Notes: generated by a model from the sequence alone, not told the origin. Positions 16,811 to 25,850 are shown, counted from the first letter of the stretch. The stretch is DNA of 64,000 nt from Anaerolineaceae bacterium (GCA_020634165.1 JACKCF010000001.1:1426001-1490000); one strand, 5' to 3'. A program made the numbers and translations.

Positions 16811-19363
16811 ATGATCAGTCTCTATGATTTTTTAAATGCTGCGAACGGCCAGCTCTTTGGAGAGCCAGGTGCTCAGTTGTTTACCAACTTCAGCGTTGAT
16901 CCTTACCTTGCGGAAGAATCGGATCTTTTCGTGGCGCTGCATGCCGAGCGTGGCAAGACGCAGGACTACATTGCAGAAGCTATCCGGCGCGGCGTGGCCG
17001 GGGTGGTCTGTACCTATCCGCCCGATTGCGATACGGATGGCGTATCGGTCATTATGGTGCGCGATACCTTCGACGCGATGATGGCCTGGGCACGGTTTGT
17101 TATTCGCAAGTACCAGCCCAATGTGGTTGCCATAGCAGGTTCCTCCTCCAAATCGACCACGGCCCAGGCGACTGCTCACCTTCTCAGCCAGAATCATCAG
17201 GTGCATCGTGGCAATATTGGCATCTCCGGTCGCATCAATGTGCCGTTATCAGTCGCTGGAATGCGGCCCGATGATGAATTTCTGGTGATTAAGCTGGATG
17301 TGGAAAAACCTGGCGATATGGCGGCTATTATGGACATCCTGACGCCCCAGGTTGCCATTATCAGTCATATTGATTGTCACCATCCATCTGCATTCAGTGA
17401 TTGCGACCAGTACATTGATGAAATGTACAAATTGGTGGAAGCCGTTCCAGAGGATGGTCTTGTTGTCCTTAACATGGACGACACCAATATCGTGCCACTT
17501 GCGGATGTTGTAAGGGCCAATCTGCGCACAATTGCTATGGAAGCTTTTGGCACGGACCTGATGGCATATAACATCCTGCCGGACATTGCGCGTACAGGTT
17601 TTGATCTGCGCTATGGCAGTGATCGTTTTGTCGCCCGCTGGATTCCATTATTAGGCCGACTGCATCTGTATAGCACCTTATCTGCGCTGGCGGTGGCGCT
17701 TTATGTGGGCATTCCGATTGACGATGGCTTGCGTGCTCTGACCAAACTCAAGCCGCTGCCAGGTCGTTTGTCACCGCTGCGGGCCAAAGATGGGGCCATC
17801 GTCATTGATGATACCTATTCCGCCAACATGATAAGTACCCAATCAGCCCTTAAGTGGCTGAAGGATATTAAGTACGAGCATCAGGTGATGGTCATCCTGG
17901 GCGATATGGATGATGTTGCCGAGAACGGCCACGCTGCGCATCGTGCGGTGGGTAAAGAAGCAGCGGATGTCGCGGATGTGCTCATCACGCTCGGTGGTGA
18001 AGCCGCCCAGACCGCTCGCTCTGCCATCGATCACGGCACAGATAGCAGCCATGTGTTTACTGCCCATAGCTGGGAAGAAGCAATCAGCTTTTCGCAGCGC
18101 TATGGCCTGGGGGAAAACGACCTCATTTACGTCAAGGGTGGTCGTGTGTCTCGTATGGAAACGATTGTGCGTGCCTTGCTGGCTGACAAAGCCGATGAAG
18201 TTTATACAGTCCGTTTTGTCGCCGATGAAAGCGATGAGGCCGTATCGCCATCACAATCTTTGTACCCCAGTTGGGTCGAAGTCAATACCGACACGATTGC
18301 CAATAACATCCAGATTCTCAAATCGCTGGTGGGCGAAAAAGTGGCGCTGTGCTCAGTCGTTAAAGCCAATGCTTACGGGCATGGTGCCGTCGCGATTGCA
18401 CGTGTGGCCATGTCCAACGGGGCAGACTATCTGGCGGTGGCTTCTATTGCGGAAGCGCTCGAACTGCGGGATGCAGGCATTGATTCCCCCATACTTGTGC
18501 TGTCGCATACGCCGCTTCATGCCATTCGACAGGCTGTTCGCTCGAACCTGACCGTCACTGTGTTCGATCTCGAACAGGCTCGCGCCTATGATCGCGCGGT
18601 CCGTGACATGAATGCACCACTGAAGTATCACGTCAAAATTGATACAGGCATGGGGCGGCTGGGCGTACTGGTCGATGATGCACTGCACATGTTCCGCTAT
18701 CTCGATGCACTCAGTCATCTGGAACTTGAAGGAATCTACACGCACTTCTCCGTCGCGGATGAAGACCTGAGCTTTACGCGCGAACAGGCATATGCTTTTA
18801 AACGGGTTGTACAGGCTGTTCGTGCCAGTGGCTTTGCATTCAAATTTGCCCATGCGGCTAATTCTGCTGGAACGCTGCAAAGCTCGGATTTTCACTTTGG
18901 GATGGTCCGCACAGGCATCGCGATGTATGGCGTTACGCCTTCACCAGGCATGGACCTGCCCGAAGGCATCCGGCCAGCGCTCACCTGGAAAACGACTGTT
19001 TTACAGGTCAAGACGCTGCCACCAGGACATGCGGTTGGTTATGGTAATAGCTATCGTACCACCGAGGCTGAGAAAATCGCCATTTTGCCTGTCGGTTATG
19101 CCGATGGCCTGCGCCGTTCACCCCGTAGCTGGCAGTCAGTGCTCATTCGTGGACAGCGCGCGCCGCTGGTTGGCCGTGTGAGCATGGAAAAATGTGCCGT
19201 CAGCGTACAGGAAATTCCTGGTGTAATGGCAGGTGATGAAGTTGTGCTGTTAGGCCGCCAGGGTGATGATGCCATCACGGCTGACGAAGTCGCACGCTGG
19301 TTAGGGACGATCAACTACGAGGTGTTGACCAGCATTGTGCGGCATATCCCGCGCAAAGCTTAG
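16811..19363 (+). CDS. Bifunctional MurF-like ligase / alanine racemase fusion
   Basis: The 850-residue protein joins a MurF-like domain (about 1-460) to a PLP alanine racemase (about 485-850). MurF adds D-Ala-D-Ala to UDP-MurNAc-tripeptide; Alr makes D-Ala, so the fusion supplies and uses the same amino acid. In the racemase, K518 (KANAYGHG) is the PLP lysine and Y763 (VGYADGLRR) the second catalytic base. In the MurF half the P-loop is altered: GSSSKSTT at 110-117 instead of GSNGKTTT, although Lys114 is kept. IDDTYSAN and LGDMDDVAENGHAAHRAVG match MurF blocks. Such fusions are known in Bacteroidota. The start could also be ATG 16745; neither has a strong ribosome site. Confidence 0.88.
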   Translation: MISLYDFLNAANGQLFGEPGAQLFTNFSVDPYLAEESDLFVALHAERGKTQDYIAEAIRRGVAGVVCTYPPDCDTDGVSVIMVRDTFDAMMAWARFVIRKYQPNVVAIAGSSSKSTTAQATAHLLSQNHQVHRGNIGISGRINVPLSVAGMRPDDEFLVIKLDVEKPGDMAAIMDILTPQVAIISHIDCHHPSAFSDCDQYIDEMYKLVEAVPEDGLVVLNMDDTNIVPLADVVRANLRTIAMEAFGTDLMAYNILPDIARTGFDLRYGSDRFVARWIPLLGRLHLYSTLSALAVALYVGIPIDDGLRALTKLKPLPGRLSPLRAKDGAIVIDDTYSANMISTQSALKWLKDIKYEHQVMVILGDMDDVAENGHAAHRAVGKEAADVADVLITLGGEAAQTARSAIDHGTDSSHVFTAHSWEEAISFSQRYGLGENDLIYVKGGRVSRMETIVRALLADKADEVYTVRFVADESDEAVSPSQSLYPSWVEVNTDTIANNIQILKSLVGEKVALCSVVKANAYGHGAVAIARVAMSNGADYLAVASIAEALELRDAGIDSPILVLSHTPLHAIRQAVRSNLTVTVFDLEQARAYDRAVRDMNAPLKYHVKIDTGMGRLGVLVDDALHMFRYLDALSHLELEGIYTHFSVADEDLSFTREQAYAFKRVVQAVRASGFAFKFAHAANSAGTLQSSDFHFGMVRTGIAMYGVTPSPGMDLPEGIRPALTWKTTVLQVKTLPPGHAVGYGNSYRTTEAEKIAILPVGYADGLRRSPRSWQSVLIRGQRAPLVGRVSMEKCAVSVQEIPGVMAGDEVVLLGRQGDDAITADEVARWLGTINYEVLTSIVRHIPRKA

Positions 19364-20049
19364 GATTCAGCCAGTACGCTGCGCAGGTCTTCGGAGATCA
19401 GGCTGCTATCTGTGCCAAAAGCATACTTGCGAATCCACTCGCGATTGCCATCCAGCAGGAACATACTTGATGTGTGATCTATCGAGTAGTTCCCGTTTTG
19501 GTCAGGCTCGTTATACACGAATCGTACGCTGTAATCGGCTCCAATGCGCCGAACCTCTTCCGGGTCGCCGGTCATGCCTACAGCAAAATGATCCACCTGA
19601 CGCACCTCAAAGTAGCTGGCCAGGGCTTCCGGTGTATCGCGGTTGCCATCCACGCTGATGAACACAAACGTCACGTTATCGCCCTGATCGCCTAATTCGT
19701 CGTATATCGCCCGTGCCTCACCAAGGGTAATCGGGCAGATATCCGGGCAGTGCGTGAAGCCGAAAAACAGGATGGTCGGCTGTTCTGGCAGATCATACAG
19801 GCTGAGAGGTTCACCATCAGTCCCAGTCAGTGTAAAGTCCGGCATCTGTCGCGGCGGATCAATCGACTCAATGCCATCGAAGTCATCATCCTGAACAAAT
19901 GCCACGCCGCCACCGACTTCCTCATCTGCTGGTGTAGCGTTCAGGTCGCGTATGACGATATACGCGCCAATCAGAAAAATTCCGCCAATCAGTATAACCA
20001 GCAGAACGATAAGCCAGGAAGGGATTGCGATGCGGTTTTCTTGTGACAT
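19360..20049 (-). CDS. SCO1/SenC copper chaperone-like protein
   Basis: SCO proteins deliver copper to, or reduce, the CuA site of cytochrome c oxidase. The 229-residue product has one N-terminal membrane helix (about 12-34) and a thioredoxin-like domain outside the membrane. The copper ligands are in THCPDICP (Cys-x3-Cys) and the distal His in SIDHTSSMFLLD. This suggests an aerobic respiratory chain in the organism. No oxidase genes are adjacent. Start 20049 (MSQENRI) places the helix near the N-terminus; the frame runs to 20112. The stop shares TTAG with the convergent MurF-Alr gene. Confidence 0.92.
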   Translation of the reverse strand: MSQENRIAIPSWLIVLLVILIGGIFLIGAYIVIRDLNATPADEEVGGGVAFVQDDDFDGIESIDPPRQMPDFTLTGTDGEPLSLYDLPEQPTILFFGFTHCPDICPITLGEARAIYDELGDQGDNVTFVFISVDGNRDTPEALASYFEVRQVDHFAVGMTGDPEEVRRIGADYSVRFVYNEPDQNGNYSIDHTSSMFLLDGNREWIRKYAFGTDSSLISEDLRSVLAES

Positions 20050-20188
20050 CTTCTCGCGATTCTTTTGCAGGTGAGACCTTCGCGATTCTAGCAAAAAAGG
20101 ATGCGACTGCATACAGCCAGCGACTGCCCCAAAATCGTCACGTATACGCGATATCGCAGTAAATTAACATCAAGATAGTCGCTTGTCG

Positions 20189-20217
20189 TTGCACATGGCC
20201 AGATGCTCCGTTACAAT
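20189..20217 (+). promoter_or_regulatory. Promoter of the glycine riboswitch and gcv operon
   Basis: TTGCAC (20189-20194), a 17-base spacer and TACAAT (20212-20217) form a strong sigma-70 promoter. Transcription should start near 20224, just before the riboswitch P1 stem. Confidence 0.75.
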
Positions 20218-20228
20218 GTGAACATACC

Positions 20229-20345
20229 GCACAATACAGAGAGCGTCTCTGTGGCCGCCGAAGGGGCAAGCACCGGGCCAAAATCCCCGGATGTGAAACT
20301 CTCAGGCAAAAGGATGTGTTGTGCAGCGGACTCTGAAGACAGGAC
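20229..20345 (+). ncRNA. Glycine riboswitch, single aptamer
   Basis: The conserved glycine aptamer core is clear: GCCGAAGGGGCAAGCACC at about 20256-20273, then AACTCTCAGGCAAAAGGA at 20297-20314. A 9-bp P1 stem is formed by GCACAATAC (20229-20237) and GTGTTGTGC (20316-20324). AGAGAG next to P1 pairs with CTCTC before the AGGCAAAAGGA signature. Only one full aptamer is present; GACTCTGAAGAC at 20329-20340 resembles the start of a second one that is not completed. In the family, glycine binding normally turns on glycine cleavage genes, which fits the gcvH-gcvPA-gcvPB operon behind it. Confidence 0.93.
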
Positions 20346-20356
20346 TTGTTAACAGG

Positions 20357-20388
20357 GCACACAGCTTTCCGGCTTGTGTGCTTTTTTA
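20357..20388 (+). terminator. Riboswitch-controlled terminator in the gcv leader
   Basis: GCACACAGC (20357-20365) pairs with GCTTGTGTGC (20372-20381, one bulged T) and is followed by TTTTTT. It lies between the aptamer and gcvH, so it is the likely expression platform: read-through when glycine is bound, termination otherwise. The left arm could compete for pairing with part of the aptamer's 3' P1 strand (GUGC/GCAC), which is an inference. Confidence 0.8.
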
Positions 20389-20468
20389 TTCCGTGCTTTG
20401 CTAATGACAGGTAGCAAGTCCTTTTAACCGTTATTGTATGAGTATCAAAGATTAAGAGGAGTGTTCGC

Positions 20469-20861
20469 ATGGCAGACCTGAAATACCCCGCAGACCTGAA
20501 ATATGCAGCAAGTGACGAATGGATTCGGATTGATGGTGACGAAGCTGTCGTTGGCATCAGCGATTTTGCCCAGGATGCGCTTAACGACATCGTCTACATT
20601 GAACTAAAGGAAGTTGGCGAAGTTATCGACGCGGGTGAGCCATTCGGTGAAGTCGAATCCGTCAAAGCCGCCTCAGAATTGGTCCTGCCCGTCAGTGGCG
20701 AAATCATCGAAATCAACAGCGGCCTGGAAGATGATCCCGAAGTTATCAATGCGGATCCCTATGGTGCGGGTTGGATGGTCAAAATTAAGATCACCGATGA
20801 CAGCAATCTCGCCAATCTGATGGATGTCGAAGCCTACAAAGCCTTCAACGAAGATCGCTAG
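20469..20861 (+). CDS. gcvH: Glycine cleavage system H protein
   Basis: GcvH carries the methylamine group on a lipoyl arm between the P, T and L proteins. The 130-residue protein has normal length and the lipoylation motif VESVKAASE with the modified lysine at K66. Other family marks are the DEWIR start block, VGISDFAQDALNDIVYIELKEVG, and the C-terminal GWMVKIKI. AGAGGAG lies seven bases before the ATG. It is the first gene of the operon behind the glycine riboswitch, followed after 105 bases by gcvPA. Confidence 0.97.
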   Translation: MADLKYPADLKYAASDEWIRIDGDEAVVGISDFAQDALNDIVYIELKEVGEVIDAGEPFGEVESVKAASELVLPVSGEIIEINSGLEDDPEVINADPYGAGWMVKIKITDDSNLANLMDVEAYKAFNEDR

Positions 20862-20966
20862 TTCCTGGCTCAATTCACAAGTTGGGTCACCATTTTGTTA
20901 AACGGCATCTGCTGGTTCATTGTGTTTTTGGGCCAGCTTTGTATTTAGTAATGAAGGTGTAACGCG

Positions 20967-22301
20967 ATGGGATACATTCCCCATACGGAGGTCGAGCGCC
21001 AGCAGATGCTAGCTGCCATCGGCGTCACGACCATCGAAGACTTATTTGAAGCCATTCCTGCCACGCACCGTTTTCCCAAGCTCAATCTGCCTGAGCCGAT
21101 GAGCGAGATGGAAGTTGCAGCGGAAATGCAGGCCCTCTCTGAAGCCAATGAACACGCGGGTGATTTTGCCATCTTCCGCGGCGCAGGGGCCTATCACCAC
21201 TTTGTACCCTCGGTAGTGAACCACATTCTGCTGCGTGGCGAGTTCTACACAGCCTATACACCGTACCAGCCAGAGCTGTCGCAGGGCACGCTCCAGGCCA
21301 CCTACGAATACCAGAGCATGATGTGCGCCCTCACCGGTATGGATGCGGCGAATGCCAGCCATTACGATGGTGCAACCAGTCTCGCGGAAGCGGTCACAGT
21401 CGCTGTCCAGGTTGGGCGCAAGCGCAACAAAATTGTGCTCAGCCATAGTATCAACCCTCAGTACCGTGAAGTTGTCCGGACATACCACCAGGGTCGCGAT
21501 CTGCAAATCGTCGGCGATGAAGCCGATGCCAATCTGGCGGCCCTCGCCGAGCTGATCGACGATCAGACGGCAATGGTGGCCATTGCCTATCCCAATTTCT
21601 TCGGCCAGATTGAAGATGTCAGTGCGCTGGTCACGGCTGCCCACGATGCGGGTGCGCTAGTCATATTTGTCGCCAATCCGCTCATGCTGGCATTGTTCAA
21701 ATCACCTGGCGAACTCGGTGCCGACATCGTTGTGGGTGATGCCCAGCCGCTGGGCGTTTCGATGAGTTATGGCGGTCCGTATCTGGGTTTCTTCGCCACC
21801 AGGACCAAGTACGTTCGCAAGATTGCTGGACGCATTATCGGCGAAACGGTTGATGCCGATGGCAAAAAAGCCTATGTTATGACACTGCGCCCGCGTGAAC
21901 AGGATATCCGCCGTGAGAAAGCCAGCAGCAATATCTGCACCAATCAGGGCCTGATGGCGCTGGCTGCGTCGGTCTATCTGGCGCTGATGGGCCGCAATGG
22001 CCTGCGCAAAGTCGCCCAACTGAACTATCACAAGGCGCACTATGCTGCTGACCAGATCGACCAGATTGACGGGTTCAAGGTGCTGCGCAGCAAGCCATTC
22101 TTTAACGAATTCATGGTCAAATGTCTGATGCCTGTCGAGGTGGTTAACAACGCCCTGATTGGTGAGGGCATCGTGGGTGGCTATGACCTCGGCAAAGACT
22201 ATCCTCACCTGAAAGACCATATGCTGCTGTGCGTCACAGAAATGAATAGCAAAGAAGAGATCGACGCGCTGGTCGATGTGTTGAAAGGGCTGGCCTCATG
22301 A
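20967..22301 (+). CDS. gcvPA: Glycine dehydrogenase (decarboxylating) subunit 1
   Basis: GcvPA is the N-terminal half of the two-subunit P protein, which with GcvPB decarboxylates glycine and transfers the aminomethyl group to GcvH. The 444-residue product has typical blocks such as RGAGAYHHFVPSVVNHIL, EFYTAYTPYQPELSQGTLQATYEYQSMM, GMDAANASHYDGATS, and ASSNICTNQGLMALAASVYL. This subunit has the aminotransferase fold but not the PLP lysine. AAGGTG lies seven bases upstream of the ATG. The last four bases (ATGA) overlap the start of gcvPB, which suggests coupled translation. Confidence 0.97.
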   Translation: MGYIPHTEVERQQMLAAIGVTTIEDLFEAIPATHRFPKLNLPEPMSEMEVAAEMQALSEANEHAGDFAIFRGAGAYHHFVPSVVNHILLRGEFYTAYTPYQPELSQGTLQATYEYQSMMCALTGMDAANASHYDGATSLAEAVTVAVQVGRKRNKIVLSHSINPQYREVVRTYHQGRDLQIVGDEADANLAALAELIDDQTAMVAIAYPNFFGQIEDVSALVTAAHDAGALVIFVANPLMLALFKSPGELGADIVVGDAQPLGVSMSYGGPYLGFFATRTKYVRKIAGRIIGETVDADGKKAYVMTLRPREQDIRREKASSNICTNQGLMALAASVYLALMGRNGLRKVAQLNYHKAHYAADQIDQIDGFKVLRSKPFFNEFMVKCLMPVEVVNNALIGEGIVGGYDLGKDYPHLKDHMLLCVTEMNSKEEIDALVDVLKGLAS

Positions 22302-23812
22302 CCATTGCTACCGAAACCACTCAGCAAGTTCTGGAACCCCTCATTTATGATATGAGTGTGCCCGGTCGTATGGGCGTCAATCTGCCGGATTGTGACGTGC
22401 CAGAAACGCCACTGCCTACCGAACTGCTGCGCGACGACCTCAAACTGCCGGAAGTGGGCGAACTCCAAGTCGTGCGTCACTTCCTCAAACTCAGTCACTT
22501 GAACTACTCGATTGACAAGGGTTTCTATCCGTTGGGGTCCTGCACCATGAAGTACAACCCCAAACTGAATGAAGACATGGCCCGTTTGTCGGGCTTTGCA
22601 TTGTTGCATCCCCAGTCCGATGAAGCCGGTTCCCAGGGCGCGCTAGCGCTCATGTACCAGCTTCAGGAATGGTTGGCCGAAATCAGCGGCTTTGAGGCTG
22701 TAAGTTTGGCTCCGGCGGCGGGTGCCCAGGGTGAATTCGCAGGCATCCTGATGATCCGTAACTATCATCTGGATCGCGGCGATACTGCCCGTACCAAGAT
22801 TCTTGTTCCCAACAGCGCGCATGGTACCAATCCTGCGACGGTGACGATGGCTGGCTTTGAGGTCATCGAACTGCCATCTGACGATAAGGGCGATGTTGAC
22901 CTCGATGCGCTGCGGACGGTTTGCAAGGAAAAAGGACCGGAAATCGCTGGCATGATGATTACTGTGCCCAGCACCCTCGGCCTCTTTGAAGCGCACATTC
23001 TGGATGTCATCGAGATCGTCCATGAAGCGGGCGGCCTGATGTACATGGACGGCGCCAACATGAATGCTCTCATGGGGCAGGTCAAACCCGGCGAACTGGG
23101 CTTCGATGTGATGCACTATAACCTGCATAAGACCTTCAGTACACCACATGGCGGTGGTGGCCCAGGCAGTGGCCCTGTGGGTGTTGGCGAAAAACTCAAG
23201 CCGTTCCTCCCCGGACCCATCGTGGAAATTGTTGAGGAACCCACAGAAGAGGACTATGCCCCTGGGTATGGCCTCAAAATGCCGGAAAAATCCATTGGCC
23301 GTATGAAAGCTTTCTTTGGGAACTTCGGCATGATGGTTCGGGCATATGCCTATATCCGCGTCTATGGTGGCGAAGGCCTGCGTGATGTCTCAAGGCATGC
23401 GGTACTCAATGCCAACTACATCCGTGCTCAGTTGATGGACACTTACAAAGTGCCGTATCCGCGTTATTGTGGCCATGAATTCGTACTGGAAGGCCATTTT
23501 GAGGATGCAGAAGGCGTCCATGCGCTCGATATCAGCAAGCGACTTATGGACTTTGGTTTCCATCCGCCAACGAACTACTTCCCGTTGATCGTACCGGAGG
23601 CCCTGTTGATCGAGCCTACCGAGACTGAGACCAAAGATGACCTGGATGAGTTTATCGAGGCTATGAAGCAGATCGCCCAGGAAGCGCGCACCGATCCCGA
23701 TTTGCTGCACAATGCGCCGCATACGGCTCCTGTAAAACGCCTGGATGAGGTGAAAGCAGCCAAAGACCTCATTCTCTGCTGCGCACCCGCTCTGCCAGAT
23801 GCTGGTGACTAG
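22298..23812 (+). CDS. gcvPB: Glycine dehydrogenase (decarboxylating) subunit 2
   Basis: This is the PLP-carrying half of P protein. The 504-residue product has the PLP lysine K278 in NLHKTFSTPHGGGGPGSGPVGV, plus the family blocks YPLGSCTMKYNPKLNE, LSPAAGAQGE-like APAAGAQGEFAG, and NSAHGTNPATVTMAG. Length matches the usual 480-520. It overlaps gcvPA by four bases and ends the riboswitch-controlled operon at a strong terminator. gcvT is not in this operon; it is fused to glyA on the opposite strand at 25872-29009. Confidence 0.97.
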   Translation: MTIATETTQQVLEPLIYDMSVPGRMGVNLPDCDVPETPLPTELLRDDLKLPEVGELQVVRHFLKLSHLNYSIDKGFYPLGSCTMKYNPKLNEDMARLSGFALLHPQSDEAGSQGALALMYQLQEWLAEISGFEAVSLAPAAGAQGEFAGILMIRNYHLDRGDTARTKILVPNSAHGTNPATVTMAGFEVIELPSDDKGDVDLDALRTVCKEKGPEIAGMMITVPSTLGLFEAHILDVIEIVHEAGGLMYMDGANMNALMGQVKPGELGFDVMHYNLHKTFSTPHGGGGPGSGPVGVGEKLKPFLPGPIVEIVEEPTEEDYAPGYGLKMPEKSIGRMKAFFGNFGMMVRAYAYIRVYGGEGLRDVSRHAVLNANYIRAQLMDTYKVPYPRYCGHEFVLEGHFEDAEGVHALDISKRLMDFGFHPPTNYFPLIVPEALLIEPTETETKDDLDEFIEAMKQIAQEARTDPDLLHNAPHTAPVKRLDEVKAAKDLILCCAPALPDAGD

Positions 23813-23830
23813 ATAATCTTCTATCAATAT

Positions 23831-23866
23831 AAACAGAGCCACTCATCTGGGTGGCTCTGTTTGTTT
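23831..23866 (+). terminator. Intrinsic terminator after gcvPB
   Basis: AAACAGAGCCAC (23831-23842) and GTGGCTCTGTTT (23851-23862) form a perfect 12-bp stem with an 8-base loop and a short T-rich tail. Confidence 0.85.
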
Positions 23867-23898
23867 CTGGTCCGATGTCATTGGTGCTGCGAATATGA

Positions 23899-23927
23899 TT
23901 GACTTGCTCTTCGGCTTGCACTAATGT
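23899..23927 (+). promoter_or_regulatory. Candidate promoter of the RCK protein gene
   Basis: TTGACT (23899-23904), a 17-base spacer and TAATGT (23922-23927) lie 45 bases before the ATG. The -10 is imperfect. Confidence 0.5.
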
Positions 23928-23972
23928 CATAGCATTGATTGTTTCGTTCGCATTCGTTGTGGGAGCAGGGCC

Positions 23973-25811
23973 ATGAGCCTGGAATATCAGCGGGTAGTGC
24001 CCCAGGGGGCTAACGTTCTTGAGCGTACCTGGCGCCGTATACGTGCTTTTAGCGTCAGCCTGAGGCGGTTACTGGCGCGTTTGCGCTTCCCTCTGGCATT
24101 AATTGTGATTGCTGTGCTGGTCTACCTGCTCCTGCTCAATCAGTTGGAACCAGAACCAAAAGACCCGTTGCAGGCGATTTTGTTCGTACTGGAATTAATG
24201 AGCCTGGAAGCTGCCGAAGGCTTGCCCACACATCCGGCGATCATTATTTTCTGGCTGGCGATGCCCATCCTCGGTCTGGTTGTGCTCGGCAGTGTAGTCG
24301 AAGCGATCCTTTTTTCTACAGGTCTCAACTTCAATCAGGAGCAGCGTGACCTTTGGGAAGAGGCAATGGCCTCCACATTTCGTGACCACATCGTTGTTGT
24401 GGCCCTTAATGACCTCAGTCGCTTTGTAATTAGCGAGTTGTCACAGCGCAACTATCCGGTTGTGGTGATCGCCTTCAAGCTCACGCCTAATGAAGACAAT
24501 TGGCTCAGTCGAATGGGTATTCCCTCACTGGTGCGTTCGCCGCGTGACATCCGTGATGGCCTGGAAAAGGCAGGTGTGGCAAATGCGCGCTCTGTGCTCA
24601 TCACGACCCATGATGAAGACGATCCCGATATCGACATGAACGAGGTCAATACCATTGTTGCCCGCCATGCCCGTGAAATTAATCCGAATGTGGCGATTAT
24701 CGCTCGCATCAAAGACAGTACCTACGCGCGCCTGTTGGAGCGGCGTAATGTCGAGGTTATCCCAAGCATTTCTGAGTTGGCGGTTTGGTCATTTATCGGC
24801 GCTGTCTATGATTTGGCGATCAGCCAGCCAATCGTCGTCTCAGAAATGTCCAGCGAATCGGAACCCAACTTTATCGTCGAGATGGCTGTTACACCTGGGA
24901 GTTTACTGTCATCAATGGCCATTTTCGATGTAGAAGCGGATGGTGCCGATGTCATGCTCCATCGACCCAAGGGCAAAAGAGGCCGTCTGGTCATCCCACC
25001 ACCGAATGAAGACAAAATTTCGGCTGGTGATGAAATCATCGTTTTCGCGCAGCAGCATACTCTGCGCCGCTTGATGAGCCTCAATCGTGGGCCAGATCAG
25101 CCTATGCGGCATGTGCTGGTCGCTGGCATGAACAACCTTGGTTTCATGGTTGCAACAGCATTACTCAATACGGGCGTCAATGTGCATACGCTCGATGTGC
25201 ACCTGGGGTCTGAGGAGGTGACATCACGCATCATGAACATGCGCGCAGGTCGCAACGGCGGGGTCCACCTCGGCCATGAATGCAGTGCCCGCTGGACACG
25301 TCAGATATTGCAGAATGCGGATGTGAAAAATGCTCAGGCCATCATCATTTGTAGCGGCTACGATCCTGAAAATCTGCGTTTAGCATCGCTTGCCCAGGAG
25401 ATGGTCGGTAATCACATGCGCATTGTTGCCCGCATCGGTCGGGATTCCTACCGTGACTTGTATCGTGAACTTGATGTGGATGCCCATCTGTTTCGCCTAT
25501 CCCAGGTAGGCGCCAGCCCCTTCTTGGATGTAGCTGTCGGCGCGGAAATCAGCCCGATTGAGTTCAACTTTGAGGATGAGCAGTATCACCTGATTACGCT
25601 CAAGCTGTCTCAGCGCTTTGTGGACACACATCCTCGCTGGTTGACTGTAGGTGACTTCCAGAAAGATTCGCAGACGGACATTGTGCTCCTCAGTAAGCCT
25701 GGCCAGCCGACGGATGTGCACCCCGAACATCATCGTAATTTACAGGTAGATGACACCGTTGTCCTGTTTGGCCCGATAAAGACAGTCCGGCGTATCATTG
25801 ATTCCAATTAG
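23973..25811 (+). CDS. Two-helix membrane protein with tandem RCK/TrkA-N domains
   Basis: The 612-residue protein has two N-terminal hydrophobic helices (about 38-56 and 88-114), then two RCK (TrkA-N) units. The first begins with DHIVVVALNDLSRFVISEL near 130; the second with RHVLVAGMNNLGFMVATAL near 375. TrkA-C-like stretches may follow each. This layout is that of RCK-gated potassium channels and of Castor/Pollux-type channels. However, the loop between the helices (about 57-87) has no TVGYG-type selectivity filter, and I could not find another known one. It may conduct other ions or act as a membrane-bound sensor. It lies between the gcv operon and the glyA-gcvT gene, with its own promoter. 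Confidence 0.78.
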   Translation: MSLEYQRVVPQGANVLERTWRRIRAFSVSLRRLLARLRFPLALIVIAVLVYLLLLNQLEPEPKDPLQAILFVLELMSLEAAEGLPTHPAIIIFWLAMPILGLVVLGSVVEAILFSTGLNFNQEQRDLWEEAMASTFRDHIVVVALNDLSRFVISELSQRNYPVVVIAFKLTPNEDNWLSRMGIPSLVRSPRDIRDGLEKAGVANARSVLITTHDEDDPDIDMNEVNTIVARHAREINPNVAIIARIKDSTYARLLERRNVEVIPSISELAVWSFIGAVYDLAISQPIVVSEMSSESEPNFIVEMAVTPGSLLSSMAIFDVEADGADVMLHRPKGKRGRLVIPPPNEDKISAGDEIIVFAQQHTLRRLMSLNRGPDQPMRHVLVAGMNNLGFMVATALLNTGVNVHTLDVHLGSEEVTSRIMNMRAGRNGGVHLGHECSARWTRQILQNADVKNAQAIIICSGYDPENLRLASLAQEMVGNHMRIVARIGRDSYRDLYRELDVDAHLFRLSQVGASPFLDVAVGAEISPIEFNFEDEQYHLITLKLSQRFVDTHPRWLTVGDFQKDSQTDIVLLSKPGQPTDVHPEHHRNLQVDDTVVLFGPIKTVRRIIDSN

Positions 25812-25820
25812 CCCAATAAA

Positions 25821-25850
25821 ATAGGCGGAACACGTCTGTGCCCCGCCTAT
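25821..25850. terminator. Bidirectional terminator between the RCK gene and glyA-gcvT
   Basis: ATAGGCGG (25821-25828) and CCGCCTAT (25843-25850) form an 8-bp stem with A/T-rich flanks on both sides (AATAAA upstream). The two genes converge here and it could serve both, although the T runs are short. Confidence 0.6.

Noticed and set aside
20325..20356. Second complete glycine aptamer
   Set aside because: Only a GACTCTGAAGAC-like start is present. The GCCGAAGGGG and CAGGCAAAAGGA cores occur once, and a terminator follows directly.
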